64,000 nt of DNA from Dendrophyllia cribrosa (Eukaryota > Cnidaria > Anthozoa > Scleractinia > Dendrophylliidae), in contig JAJLRJ010000010.1 of NCBI GenBank assembly GCA_024195265.1, forward strand, positions 23,908,681-23,972,680, read 5' to 3'. This document shows positions 11,357 to 21,959 of this stretch, in pieces. The first letter of the stretch is position 1. Each line of letters starts with the position of its first letter. A program made the translations under genes and the position numbers. The notes beneath the pieces were generated by a model. It was not told where the DNA came from. It ran no database searches and saw only the letters and a program-made list of their open reading frames with translations.

Positions 11357-14300
11357 CTAGAAGACAGCGAGATTGTTCATCTGTGTTTTAAAAGCGGAGA
11401 GAGAATTTGCAGATCTGATGTTAAATGGAATAGAATTCCATATTTTTGCTCCAATAAAAGAAAAACTACTACCTTTTGCAAATTCAGTATTATATTTACG
11501 TAGGAGTAACCGACTTCCGCTCTCACGAAGTGTATAAACACTATAACTCTTTTCGAAAAGATCAATGAGATAACCTGGGGCTCTTCTATTCATAATTTTA
11601 TACATCAGGATCGTTATATGCTTTCTTCTAATAGTCTCCAGATCATCCCATCCTAATTATTTTCGAATATTGGTTGATCTTACATCATAACCCTTACGGG
11701 TTATAATTCTGGCCGCTCGGTTTTGTAGTTTTTGTAGTCTTGAGGTCAGTGTTTTATTTAAATTGCCCCAAACTACATCACAGTAGTCAAAAAGGGGTTT
11801 AATGAGTGACTTGTATATAGTTATGAGAGTGGTTTGGGGAACATACCGACGAGCTTGTTTTAAAGCGGCTAGTCCAGATGAGACGCGTTTACAGAGACTG
11901 TCGACATGTTCATCCCAAACTAAACGTTGATCAATCATTACCCCAAGGGATTTTGTGGTCTGAACCCTGTATATTGGCTGGCCACCAATGTTAATATTGG
12001 TACTACTGGCTTCAATGTTTGCTAGGTTGAAATCAGAGGCACAATACAGATACTCTGTTTTGAGAACATTCAAACTAAGTTGGTTAGCTAGTAACCAATT
12101 TTGAATGTTATTTAAATCGTGGTTAACTTTACTATGAAGACACTTTATTGATCTACAAGAGGTTGTAATGCTAGTATCGTCTGCAAACATTCGTGCAGTT
12201 GAGAACTTAAGGCACGCGGGAAGATCATTTATGTAAATAAGAAAGAGTAGTGGTCCGAGAATCGATCCCTGTGGAACACCACAGGTGATTGTTCGCGGTT
12301 GTGAAGCGCTTCCTTCAACCACGCATAATTGTTTCCTATTACTCAGGTAAGATTTGATCCAGTTCAGGGTCAGTCCACTTATACCATATAATTCTAGTTT
12401 TTGTAAGAGAATATCATGGGATACAGTATCAAAGGCCTTAGCCAGATCAAGAAATACAACCATGTTTATGTTCCCTTGGTCAACGTTGAAATACCATTCA
12501 TTCGTTGCCTCTAATAGCGCAGTTGCTGTAGAATGCAACGAACGAAAACCTGATTGATGCTTAGTTAACAAGTTGTTGCTAGAAAAATAAACATATAGCT
12601 GGTCATAAATAGCCCTTTCAAAAAGTTTAGAAACAATCGGTAGAACAGAGATCGGTCGATAATTATTAGGATCAGACTTATCGTCTTTCTTGTATACAGG
12701 GAAAACTTTGGCATTTTTGAACTCCGTTGGAAATATACCAGTTTCCAGTGACTTGTTAAAAATTTTACAAAGAGGTTCAGCAATAACAGGAGCTGCAACT
12801 TTTAATAGGCTTACAGAAATATTATCAAGCCCAACTGCTTTCTTGGTTGAGAGAAATTTTAGGGTTTCAAGGACAGACTTCACAGAAATTCTTTCAAAAC
12901 AAAATTTAGTGTTTGTTTTGGACAGGTATTGTTGATAGTTACAGTTGTTCTGTGGAAAAACAGAGGCAAGTTTTGACCCCACCTCAATAAAATGCTTGTT
13001 AAGCTCATCAGCAATATTAGCGGGCTCAGTGTATGATACATTGTCAACTTTCAATTCATTAATCGAATTATTTTTCATTTTGCGCGACATGAGATTATTT
13101 ATGGTTTTCCAAATTTCACGCCCATTGCCAGTATTCTTTTGAATTTCCTTATGATAATAGAGCAGTTTTCAATTGACTGTCGAAAGTAATTACACAATTG
13201 CTTTGGTTTTGCATTGCTACGCTTTGTGATTGGCTAAAAAATCTCGCGCCACTTTCTCGACCAATCAGAAGTAAAACCAAAACCAATCGTGACTTGCTCG
13301 CACGCGTTTTCCCGCGCTTGGCGCCCGCGACATGTAATTGCTTCGAGCTCTGATTGGTTCATTGGATTGTTTACGACTGCTGTGATTGGTCAGAGTAATT
13401 ACTTTGGTTTTGGTTTTACGACACTCAATTGAAAACTGCTCTAATCAGCCTTTGATTGTCTTATTTTGTTGTTAATTTTGTTTGTAGCAGATTTGTACTC
13501 GCTCCAATCGTTTGGGTCACCCGAGCGCACAGACTTCTTTTTCAGGCGATTACGATTTATTATCATCTCTTTGAGTTCGGAAGTAAGCCAAGGTGAAGGT
13601 TTATGTCGCACTCGTTTTGTTTTCGGTGGAGCGTGTTTGTTAGCAACACTTAAAAATAAATCCTTCCAATAATTCCACATTTCATTAGGTGAATCCAAAG
13701 ATTCCATATCTCCCCAAGGTAATCTATGTAATTCATGAATAAACAAGTCTAAATTAAAGTTTTTGAACGACCTTGTGGTAACATATTTGTGTCTATTTTT
13801 GCTATAGGAACTGCAATTTTACGAACAACATACACAAGGCAGTGGTTCGCTAATTCCGCAATCGATCACGCCCTGAGACACAACTCTTGATTCTTCATTA
13901 GTAAAAATTAGATCAATGAGTGACTCAGAAGACGCCGTTAATCTGGTTGGTTTGTTTATAATTTGAGTGAGTTGATAGATTTCGCTAATTGCGATTAATT
14001 GACTCAGTTTAGAATTCCGATTTTGAGACAGATAATTACAATTGAAATCCCCGATAACAATAATCTCTTTGTTCTCAAAGTCAAGCGTTTTTGCGACCTC
14101 TTCGAGAAAACAAAAGAATTCGTCTTCGGTTCCCGGGGGCCTGTAAATTGCAACAATAGAAAAAGTTTGAGAATTTGGTTTAATTATATCAATAACAACT
14201 GCCTCGTAAATGTCGCTTATGAGATCCGTTCTTGTTTTGAAGTTTATTGTAGAGCGAATGTAAATACAAACTCCCCCACCGTTACGATTTCTGTCTCTTC

Positions 14301-14450
14301 TGATTATGTCATACCCTGGGATGTGAACACAGGTATTGTCGATAGAATCACTTAGCCTAGATTCATTGATCGCCAAAACATCTAGAGATTGGTCCAACAT
14401 GAAAGGTCGCAAATCATCAATGTGAGCCGGTAGGCTCGCAATGTTTAGAG
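11357..14450 (-). pseudogene. LINE ORF2: endonuclease plus reverse transcriptase
   Basis: The first part (about 14450-13819) is an apurinic-type endonuclease with LDVLAINESRLSDS, RRDRNRNGGGVCIYI and VIGDFNCN, ending in a TNEE-containing segment. The linker (13746-13444) contains KPSPWLTSELKEMI. The reverse transcriptase (13090-11657) has YKKDDKSDPNNYRPISVL, VVFLDLAKAFDTVSHDILL, GVPQGSILGPLLF and the catalytic FADDT. The C-terminal tail (11605-11357) contains FIGAKIWNSIPFNIR. The protein nicks target DNA and copies the element RNA in place. Damage: a stop or frameshift near 13815, a TIR-element insertion at 13160-13441, and an in-frame TAA at 11657-11659 with the same frame continuing beyond it to 11357. 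Confidence 0.9.
13160..13441. mobile_element. TIR element with TA target site inside LINE ORF2
   Basis: 282 bp flanked by TA on both sides (13158-13159, 13442-13443). The terminal inverted repeats begin GAGCAGTTTTCAATTGA and end TCAATTGAAAACTGCTC; subterminal GTAATTAC is also inverted. No ORF. It separates the endonuclease linker from the reverse transcriptase and so post-dates the LINE. TA duplication suggests mobilisation by a Tc1/mariner-type transposase. Confidence 0.9.
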
Positions 14451-14820
14451 ATGCAATTTTAAATCCTCTAATACGAGGAAGTAAAGATAGCCTTTTATCA
14501 CTATCAGAAGAGACAGTTATCTCGCTATCGACTCAATAACTACTAGCACTAGAATTAAAATACTTGGCCAAACTGCAGAATATCCTGCCACTTATTTGCA
14601 TCTTATTGAATAACAATAGTTCCTATTGTTTCATGCTCGTTTTTCCTGGGTTAGAGTTAGGGCTAGGTCTAGGAGTTTGTTAGAAGTGGCGGGGTAGTCT
14701 GCAAGTAATCCAAATACTTGGTTACGTTTGATGCAAACAGAGAGTTACCTGAGCGCGAAAGGTGAAGGCCATTAGAGTTGAAATTTGTGGCTTGGTTAAT
14801 GTCATCATGTGAGATAACAT

Positions 14821-16089
14821 TCATCTTCTGTTTGTCGTGAACTTTTGCAAAATACTATTAACTTCCGTCGCTTTATTGCTAAGATTTGATTTGTCAAAAC
14901 GTTTTAAGAGCGATGAGATAGTCACTCTAGAGTTACAGTTTTGAGAAATATTATCGGCGAGGTTTATGATACTTTCCGCAACTTGTCTAGGTGTACCTGT
15001 TTGTAGATCATTTGTTCCGACATGAAGGATAACCTCATCAGGCTGTGCTCTTATTGTTGGTAGACAATAACTTTCCATATCTTCTACAGTGGACCCGGGA
15101 AATGATTTGACTGTTACTGAAGGCGCATTTTGTGCCCTTGAAAGTCTCCATCCATTTATATTTTTAACAATTGAGTCTCCAAGGATTACAACTTTCTTCT
15201 TGTGCTTTCGGTTATGGGTTTGAGATTGCTGTAAATCAACATTTTCAGCATTTTGTGGTGGTGGAATCTTCTTTTCCGAATTTTCCTTTGACTTCTTCTT
15301 CTTAGACCTGTCGCTTTTGCAGGAGTTGCTGGTCTCGGTCGTGTTGTCGATGTTTGAACCAACGGAGTCGACAGAGGGACCACTTGCTATTTGTGAATCT
15401 TGAGTATTAATCATTCTAAGGACAGTTAACAAGTTTGCATTCTCATTACGCAGTTGAGAATTTTCGGATTTTAAACGTTCGTTTTCGCTGCGAAGAGTTG
15501 TAACAAAATGCGGATCAGACTTGAAATTCATCAAATTTCCTTGAAGAAGGCCTCTGAACCTGGCGACGTGTTTTTCTAAAATATCCACTCTCTCAAAAGT
15601 TTCTGTACGTTTGCAATTACAGGTAAATTCGCTTTCAGAAGAATCTTGTCGCAAGGGAATATTCACTTTATCCATGCCATTGCCATTGTCGCTATCTTTA
15701 TTACACGTCAGCTTCGGTTCTCCATTGTCACTGTTGTCGCCATCTTGTAGACTATTCGGCGGGAGCGCCAGTAAGTGTTCCTTTGATGCGTAGAGACCAC
15801 TTAATTTTTCTCGCAACACAGCAAGACCAGAACCTTAAGTATGGATAGTATTAGTTGAAGAGTACCACTTGACGATAACATTTCCAATCTTAAAAGTAAA
15901 CATATTATGGCAAGGGTCTTCGGAGACCTCGCCATCTTCGGTCGCTTCAAGTAGCGTCTTCACTAGGGATATCAATTCGTTAAAATTGCCAAACCATTTG
16001 AACTGATTTTTGGCGTCCAGGTAACTTAGCTTAGCAGCTAGAGCTGCAATATCTTCTTTTGAGCGTGAATCGTCGACATTTATAGACAT
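14821..16089 (-). pseudogene. LINE ORF1 with SGNH/GDSL esterase domain
   Basis: Starts at the ATG at 16089-16087 (MSINVDDSRSKED) and runs in one frame to 14821, broken only by a TAA at 15835-15837 after about 84 codons. The N-terminal part is acidic and serine-rich. A coiled-coil stretch follows with LRSENERLKSENSQLRNEN, then a basic region. The C-terminal SGNH hydrolase contains KVVILGDSIVKNINGW (catalytic Ser block), SFPGSTVEDM and ILHVGTNDL. Esterase-bearing ORF1 proteins are known from CR1 and L2 LINEs and bind the element RNA. The single stop could be a recent mutation. Confidence 0.85.
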
Positions 16090-16362
16090 TGTAAGAGACT
16101 TACTATTCAAATGAACGGAGCGAAGAAAAACACGTGTGAACTCTGTGAACTCTGTGAACTCTGAGAGAGAGAGACACACACACACACACATCTTAGTTGG
16201 GGCTGGTCACGTGTCTAGTTGATATTTTTAAACCCAACGGAGGGGTCGTTTGTATTCAAGCCTTTTGTTGCATTTCTATTGTCCAATTCAAAGCGAGGAT
16301 GGCAGGTGTGAACATTTACATATTTGTCCCTGTTCATAACGATTAGCGTATTTACGGGTTAA

Positions 16363-16655
16363 CCCTATTTTGCCTGGGCTTTTTTCAGTTCCTGACCTGA
16401 GGGGGGGGGGGGGGGGGGGGGGCACATTGGATTTCTGAACGTTTTTAAAACCTCTTAAAAACCGTCCAAATTGACTGAAAATTAATCAATATTAACCAAT
16501 AAACGTTGTTTTTCTTCATTCAAAGGTAAAACTATGCAAACGTTAAAAACCATGGCTGTCAAAATATTGTTGCCATGGAAACATCAAGTCCCATGATCAA
16601 TAAAATATATGAAATTGTTGCCAGATAAATTTTTAGGAAAAGTCACAAAGTTTGG
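16363..16655. mobile_element. Family A copy, truncated
   Basis: Starts after TTAA (16359-16362) with CCCTATTTTGCCTGGGC, carries a ~25-base G tract, then the family interior including GTTGCCATGGAAACATCAAG. It lacks the middle segment between the G tract and GGATTTCTGAA and lacks the far end. Orientation is opposite to the 10.2 kb copy. Confidence 0.75.
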
Positions 16656-17071
16656 AAAATCATAACAATGGTACCTTCTAGAGTTCACGCGATCTATAGT
16701 GTATTATTCTGCCTCATGTATTGTTATTTAATGAGTTATGGAAAGCCATTCGGGCCTGGGGCAAACCCAAACCAGAGAGCGATTTGTGTCTCGGAAGGTG
16801 TTGTACTCAACCCGGCTTCGTTTGGTGGTTGATGAAGAGTGTCGTAATATCTTAAACAGAGGAGTATTCTGCGCGACCATGCGCGTCAACGCTGACCGTG
16901 AATTCATTATTGCTGGCTCGCCTCAGGGCAAATTCGCGGCAAAATTCGAATTCGAACATGTATCGCGCTGTCATTTCGTTTATCTTTCTAACACTTTTAT
17001 GGTGTTACTCAGAATGTGGAAATACAAAAATAAAATGTGTAATACGCGGAAAAGTCATTTCTGTTAATCGA
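16656..17071. other. Upstream of decayed multidomain gene
   Basis: The plus-strand frame that leads into the gene is open from 16898, but the encoded stretch before 17072 has no recognisable domain. No promoter element was recognised. Confidence 0.3.
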
Positions 17072-19666
17072 ATGAAACGGAGCAGGCCAGCTGCCTCGTA
17101 TTTGGACAAAATTTTGCTCTCGTCGCGTCCAAATTGCAACAACGCACGTATCTGTGGTGTGTGTTTGGCAGCCCTATTCAGGTCAGCCAAACCCGACGAA
17201 ACCATTACCAAAGTAAGTAAATTAGTGTTTATTTATCAAGTTTTATTCACATTAGGTACAATAGTAGTAATAACTACATTTATCAAATCGCAGCTTATAG
17301 GAAAATGTTCTTTGGCAAGTCTGGAAGACCCTCCAATAGTTACAAATGTCGTGCTATTATATACAAGCTTTGTTATGGTCTCAGTCAAGTTTGCAACTGG
17401 CTGCAGACAGACCACGCCCTCTTTTTAAAGCAATCAAATATCAATAAGGAAGGGATGGAGACAGCAAATGTTTTGGGGGACACAGTGAGCATATCTAAGG
17501 TTGATAAATTGGTGACACAGTTGAGCGAGGGGTCTGCACAGTCAATTGATCAAGTTGTCAATGAAGCAATCAAACATGAGTGGCAGCTTGTGCTGGTTGT
17601 TGATGACTATACAGCCATACATACAATACGACGACCACTAACAACTACACTCACCCATCCCAAAACGATGTATACTATCATAATTAAAGTTTTCAAAAAT
17701 GTCCCAGCTATACCAGCCTGTCCAGCATCGTCCTGTCTGAACTCACAAGCCATGAACATATTATCCTGTATAAATACTGTATCTGGCCTTCAATCTATAT
17801 ATCGACTCACACAAACTTATGCCTTCGTAATGCCTGCTTGGATAACCAAAACATTTTTTAATCCTGAGTTTGAAATACACCATATAACAACACACAATTA
17901 CTGTGACCATGAGTCTGTCCAGACCATGCAGCAGATGGATAATGTACCCTAGTGGATTTTGTAGAACTGCAACTTAAGAGTAGAGACGACTTTGGAGACA
18001 GACAAAAACACTTCAAGGAACATTTCACTCCACCTAAACATCATAACTTCACAACCAACCACCTCAGAATCCTTAAAGCAAAATGTGCTGGCATATTATC
18101 AAAATTATTTGTGGATATATCAAGAAACATTGGGGAGGGAAGAATTATTTTTGAGGGAAAAAAGAAGAGTGCTGTATTGCCCAAAGTATTTGAAAAAGAT
18201 CCAGTCAAATGTAGGACACTGCCATAGGGCTATTGTGGTTTACTCCAACCAGTACCAGATCGACATTGTGACCTGCCAAGTTGTACAGCAAGAAACAGAG
18301 AAAGTTGGGTATTATTTGAGGGCTGTTCTCATTCTTACCATGAGGACTGCCTAAGTGATGCCCACTACTGTGTCTTCTGTCAGGAATTTCTGGCAGACAA
18401 AGCAAGACCACTAGCTGAAACTGCTAAAAATGCCATATTGAACCCCAATGAACCCAAAGAAACTGAAACTGCAAAGTCTAGTGACAATTCAAAATATGGT
18501 GAATCTGATTCAAATGATAGCCTTGACTCAACAGCTCCTGGAGACACTGATTTTATTGACAATGATATTCCATGTCCACCAGACATACCTCCCGCAACAA
18601 GAAGTACTTCTGACCCAATACCACAGCAGCAGCAAGCCTCTAACAACAGACGTATTCCAAAGTGTTCTCAATGTGGACACCCACGCAAAGGACACACTCG
18701 CCCTAAACAAAGACCTGTCAAGTGTCCAGGATGCAGCGGAGGAGTCTGTTCAAGACAGCCATCACAGTCATCTCTACCATCGCAGTTAACCCAGCCATCA
18801 CAGTTATCACAGCCAACTCAGCCTCACAGTCAACCCAGCCATCATATATGTTCCCGCCACAACAGCAACTAATCCTACATCCATATGTACACTACGGTCA
18901 TGTCATTGAATGGATTCTGCCACAACAACTATGTCAGTCCCTGATCTTTGGAATTCCAATAAGCAGTAATGCTTGTACTATCATCGCTGTCATTGGGGCT
19001 ATGAAGTTTCTGTCTAGCACAGTTCCTGTCCCTTCTCCTCACAATATTTTATCAACTGTGGCAGCATTTGCTAACTCAATCAGAGAAGGAAACATTCTTT
19101 ACCACAATCTGAATCTACCAGTAAACCAGCCGAATTTAAATGTCCAGGAGGCCCTAGCAACAAGATATGATAAGTTTGGACTGACAATGATAGAAGATAG
19201 TGCAGTTTTCTCTCCAGCCTGTCTCAAAGACAAACTGGTACTCATGACAATCTCATCTGGCAATAAATGTGCTTTTATTATTGCACCACCAGATAAGTCA
19301 ATGCTGTTGTGTTTTAGCAGCAGGGAACGGAAAGTTTCATTGTTTGAAAGCCATTCTCATGGTAACCAAGAAGAATTGCTGGCCGTAGCAAGCTATGAAC
19401 AAATAGACAGCTTTGTTCTCTATCTTGAATATATGTGTTTGCGTGACTGGGGAAGCAGCATATCAGGGGCCAATATTAGTGTAGTACAGTAAAAACCTGT
19501 ATAAGAACCTACTTTTTTACGGTTAGCCTCAACATTTACAATTTCTTATATACATACATTTACTGCAAGGTTCTAATAAAATGGTACTTAAAATGGCTAA
19601 TCTTAGCCTAGTATGTTCTTAATTTTTAGGTTCTTATATGCCGGTTTTTACTGTAGTTGTGAATAA
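17072..19666 (+). pseudogene. Decayed multidomain gene: RING-like finger, zinc ribbon, possible cysteine peptidase
   Basis: I do not recognise the family. A first exon (17072-17212) encodes a basic start with two paired cysteines and ends at a good donor, AAA|GTAAGTAA; an acceptor before 17431 would keep frame. The next part (to 17952) contains a WQLVLVVDDYTAIHTIRRP segment and a cysteine/histidine patch. After a frameshift near 17949, one frame runs 17952-18872 with a single TAG at 18225-18227. It encodes a RING-like cluster (18270-18390: Cys-x4-Cys, then GCSHSYHEDC, then YCVFC), an acidic Ser/Asp-rich linker, and a zinc ribbon with CSQCGHPRKGH and KCPGC. A Ser/Gln/Pro repeat stretch follows, with another frameshift (18830-18845). 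The last domain (to 19492) has a Cys in SSNACTIIAV and a His in FESHSHG, arranged as in papain-like peptidases. A RING plus peptidase would suggest ubiquitin-like processing, but that is inference. It could be transposon-derived. Confidence 0.6.
19487..19653. mobile_element. TIR element supplying the stop codon of the upstream gene
   Basis: 167 bp between TA and TA. The termini are CAGTAAAAACCTGTATAAG and its near reverse complement ending GGTTTTTACTG. The stop of the upstream open frame (19490-19492) is the TAA inside the left terminus. Without the element the frame would run a few codons further to a TAA about 10 bp beyond its right end. No coding capacity. Confidence 0.85.
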
Positions 19667-20882
19667 CTAATTTTGTCTGCTCATATGATGTTTAAAATAG
19701 TTAAATTAACTTAACTAAGTTAATGTATTAATTATCACTTCTAATACATCACATGTAACAATGTGACAAAAAAAAAAACAGCTAAATACAAACAAGTTTT
19801 ATAATGTCTTGTCCGATTTTGCCAGCTAATTCAATATGACAGGATGATAATAGCATTAGTGAGGCTCAGCATGATAGAAATATTTATGTGATACTCTTCC
19901 TAGATTTTTCACAATAAAATATTAATAAATATTCATTAGCTAAGGAATTCTAGGCTTAATGTAGCAGGTAATATTCCTGAACATATGCCACCGATTACTT
20001 TGAAATAAAAAGAAATACTTAGAAATGAGTTCGATACGCGTATTGAATTTTCATCAACGCTTGTCGAGTGTGAAATTCAATAAGAATTTTACCAGAGACT
20101 ATGCCTAGCAAAAGTGTGGTCATACTTTCAAGAAAGCATCGGGATATTTTCACCGATTTTGGGGCTAATAAAACCCACAAAAAACAAAGAAGGAAAAGAC
20201 GATAAAACTAGTTCTAATGTCCGAACAGTGACACTCTTTCTACGATTACGGGAAATTCACTGTCAACTAAGTCCAAAATAAGGTTTCACACATAATATCG
20301 TAAAATGTTCGAGCTGGATTTCTCTGAAAGAGAACCACCGATTTACATCCTTATATGTTATGAACAAACTAGAGAACTAAAACTTACCATAAGACAGGGT
20401 TTTGGAGCAGTAGCCTTCGTTTTATATCAGATATCCACCTCGAAAAACCCAAGCAAGCCACAACGTGCTGGTGTCAGTCCCGTAAATGGATAGCAGCTTT
20501 GCATATTTGTTTTGCAATTTAGAACTCAACTGTGTTCTTTCACTCGCTGATTCCAGCCACAATTACACATCAAAAGCCCATTTAGCTATTTCTTGGATTG
20601 TTGAATGTATAAAATCCTTTTACGGTGCACAACTGGCGCATGTTTTGACACACTCGGTAATCTTTCTCCGCTATTAGTCACCAAAACAAGGCAAGTGCCT
20701 AAGATGCAATGCGCATGCGCAGCAGAATACTCCCCTGTTAATATCTTACACTCTACCCTTTATATCGGCGTCCTGCCCGTCATTAGCATTTTCCCATGGG
20801 CATAATTTACATATTCAAATTGAGTTTGAATACTACTCGTATTTAAATTTGGTATTTATTAAACGTGCTTCGTTGAGCATTA
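19667..20882. other. No recognised feature
   Basis: AT-rich intergenic sequence. Short plus-strand frames (20305-20493, 20486-20677) have no recognised domain. Confidence 0.4.
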
Positions 20883-21037
20883 TATACCTAATTCAATAAA
20901 GGTTGCTTTGACAATTGGTCATTGGCATTTGGGCATACGGAACACAATGCAATGCTTTGCTTGAGTGACCGCCAAACAATAGCTTCCCAATGCCCAATTA
21001 CCAAAGACCAAAGCAACCTTTTTTGAATTAGGTGTAT
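20883..21037. mobile_element. Small TIR element
   Basis: The ends are inverted repeats: ACCTAATTCAATAAAGGTTG on the left and, on the right, AAGCAACCTTTTTTGAATTA followed by GGT. About 150 bp with no ORF, probably TA-flanked. It lies about 430 bp upstream of the transporter start codon. Confidence 0.7.
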
Positions 21038-21471
21038 CACAATCGAGGGACTGACTAAATTAACATACACAACATGAAAAAAAAAAAATCATGATATTGC
21101 TTTTTTTTATTTCTTGTTGCTTAATGTTTATATTAATTAAAATTAGTTTTGTTTTCGTGCGTTAACAAAATGAAAGTGGTGGATGCATAACCGAATAGGA
21201 AGACAAAGCTGCGAAAATTTATATTATCAGTAAAAAAAATGCAGCAAAAAAATACAGACATACTAGACGACCCCAGACAACGCATTCCCCCATACGTGAG
21301 GCGGAAAGAATACGCCCCATTCATGCCTAGAGCGTACTTCGCGTTGTGTTTACAACAGAAAGTCGACGCTGCCTGCACATTCAAAGACGAAGCTTTTGCA
21401 TTTCGGTTATCTAGCCCTGTGAAGTTGTCTTCAGCGTTTTTCACGAAAGCATACACCGATTGCAGTCAATC
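21038..21471. promoter_or_regulatory. Region immediately upstream of the transporter start
   Basis: No coding feature supports a first coding exon here. The promoter and 5' untranslated region of the transporter may lie in it or further upstream; no TATA box or other defined element could be assigned. Entry made on position only. Confidence 0.25.
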
Positions 21472-21959
21472 ATGGGTCGAATATTCCGTGCAGGCGGCGG
21501 GAGGCAACGCTTGCGCTCTTGTTGCGGCTTCGTTCTGCGGCGTCTCCGTCAAGATTTACTTCTTGTGCTGATTATTGTGGGCGTGATCATAGGTTTCATC
21601 ATCGGTGCAGTAGTAAACGAGCCCGTAAATAAGATCAAAAGCCCAGAATGGAAAGCTACCACCATCATGTTGATTGGATTTCCAGGCGAGCTCTTTATGA
21701 ACATGCTAAAGATGTTGATTCTTCCCCTTATCGTCGCAAGCCTGATAACCGCTCTCGCCACGCTGGACTCGAAAGCCACCGGAAAAATCGGCCGCCGCAC
21801 AATAATTTATTACCTCGCAACTATGCTGATCGCTGTGCTAATTGGCATCATCTTAGTGGTCTGTATTCGCCCAGGTGAGCGTAGCAGACCTGAGAATAGA
21901 GAAAGCAAACCCCTTTCAAGACCATACAGAGGCCTTGATTCGTTTCTTGATCTATTGAG
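21472..21959 (+). CDS. SLC1A: Transporter exon 1 (N-terminus, TM1-TM3)
   Basis: Begins at ATG 21472 and ends before GTAAGTG at 21960 (2 nt left over). It encodes an arginine-rich cytosolic start, TM1 with [20 protein letters not shown], the conserved [17 protein letters not shown], and the VCIRPGE turn, ending LDSFLDLL. An alternative donor at 21875 (CCAG|GTGAGC) exists, but the frame beyond it matches the family (LDLIR region), so read-through is preferred. Confidence 0.9.

Noticed and set aside
16738..17067. 109-codon frame before the RING-like gene
   Set aside because: No domain; overlaps another open frame that leads into the gene.
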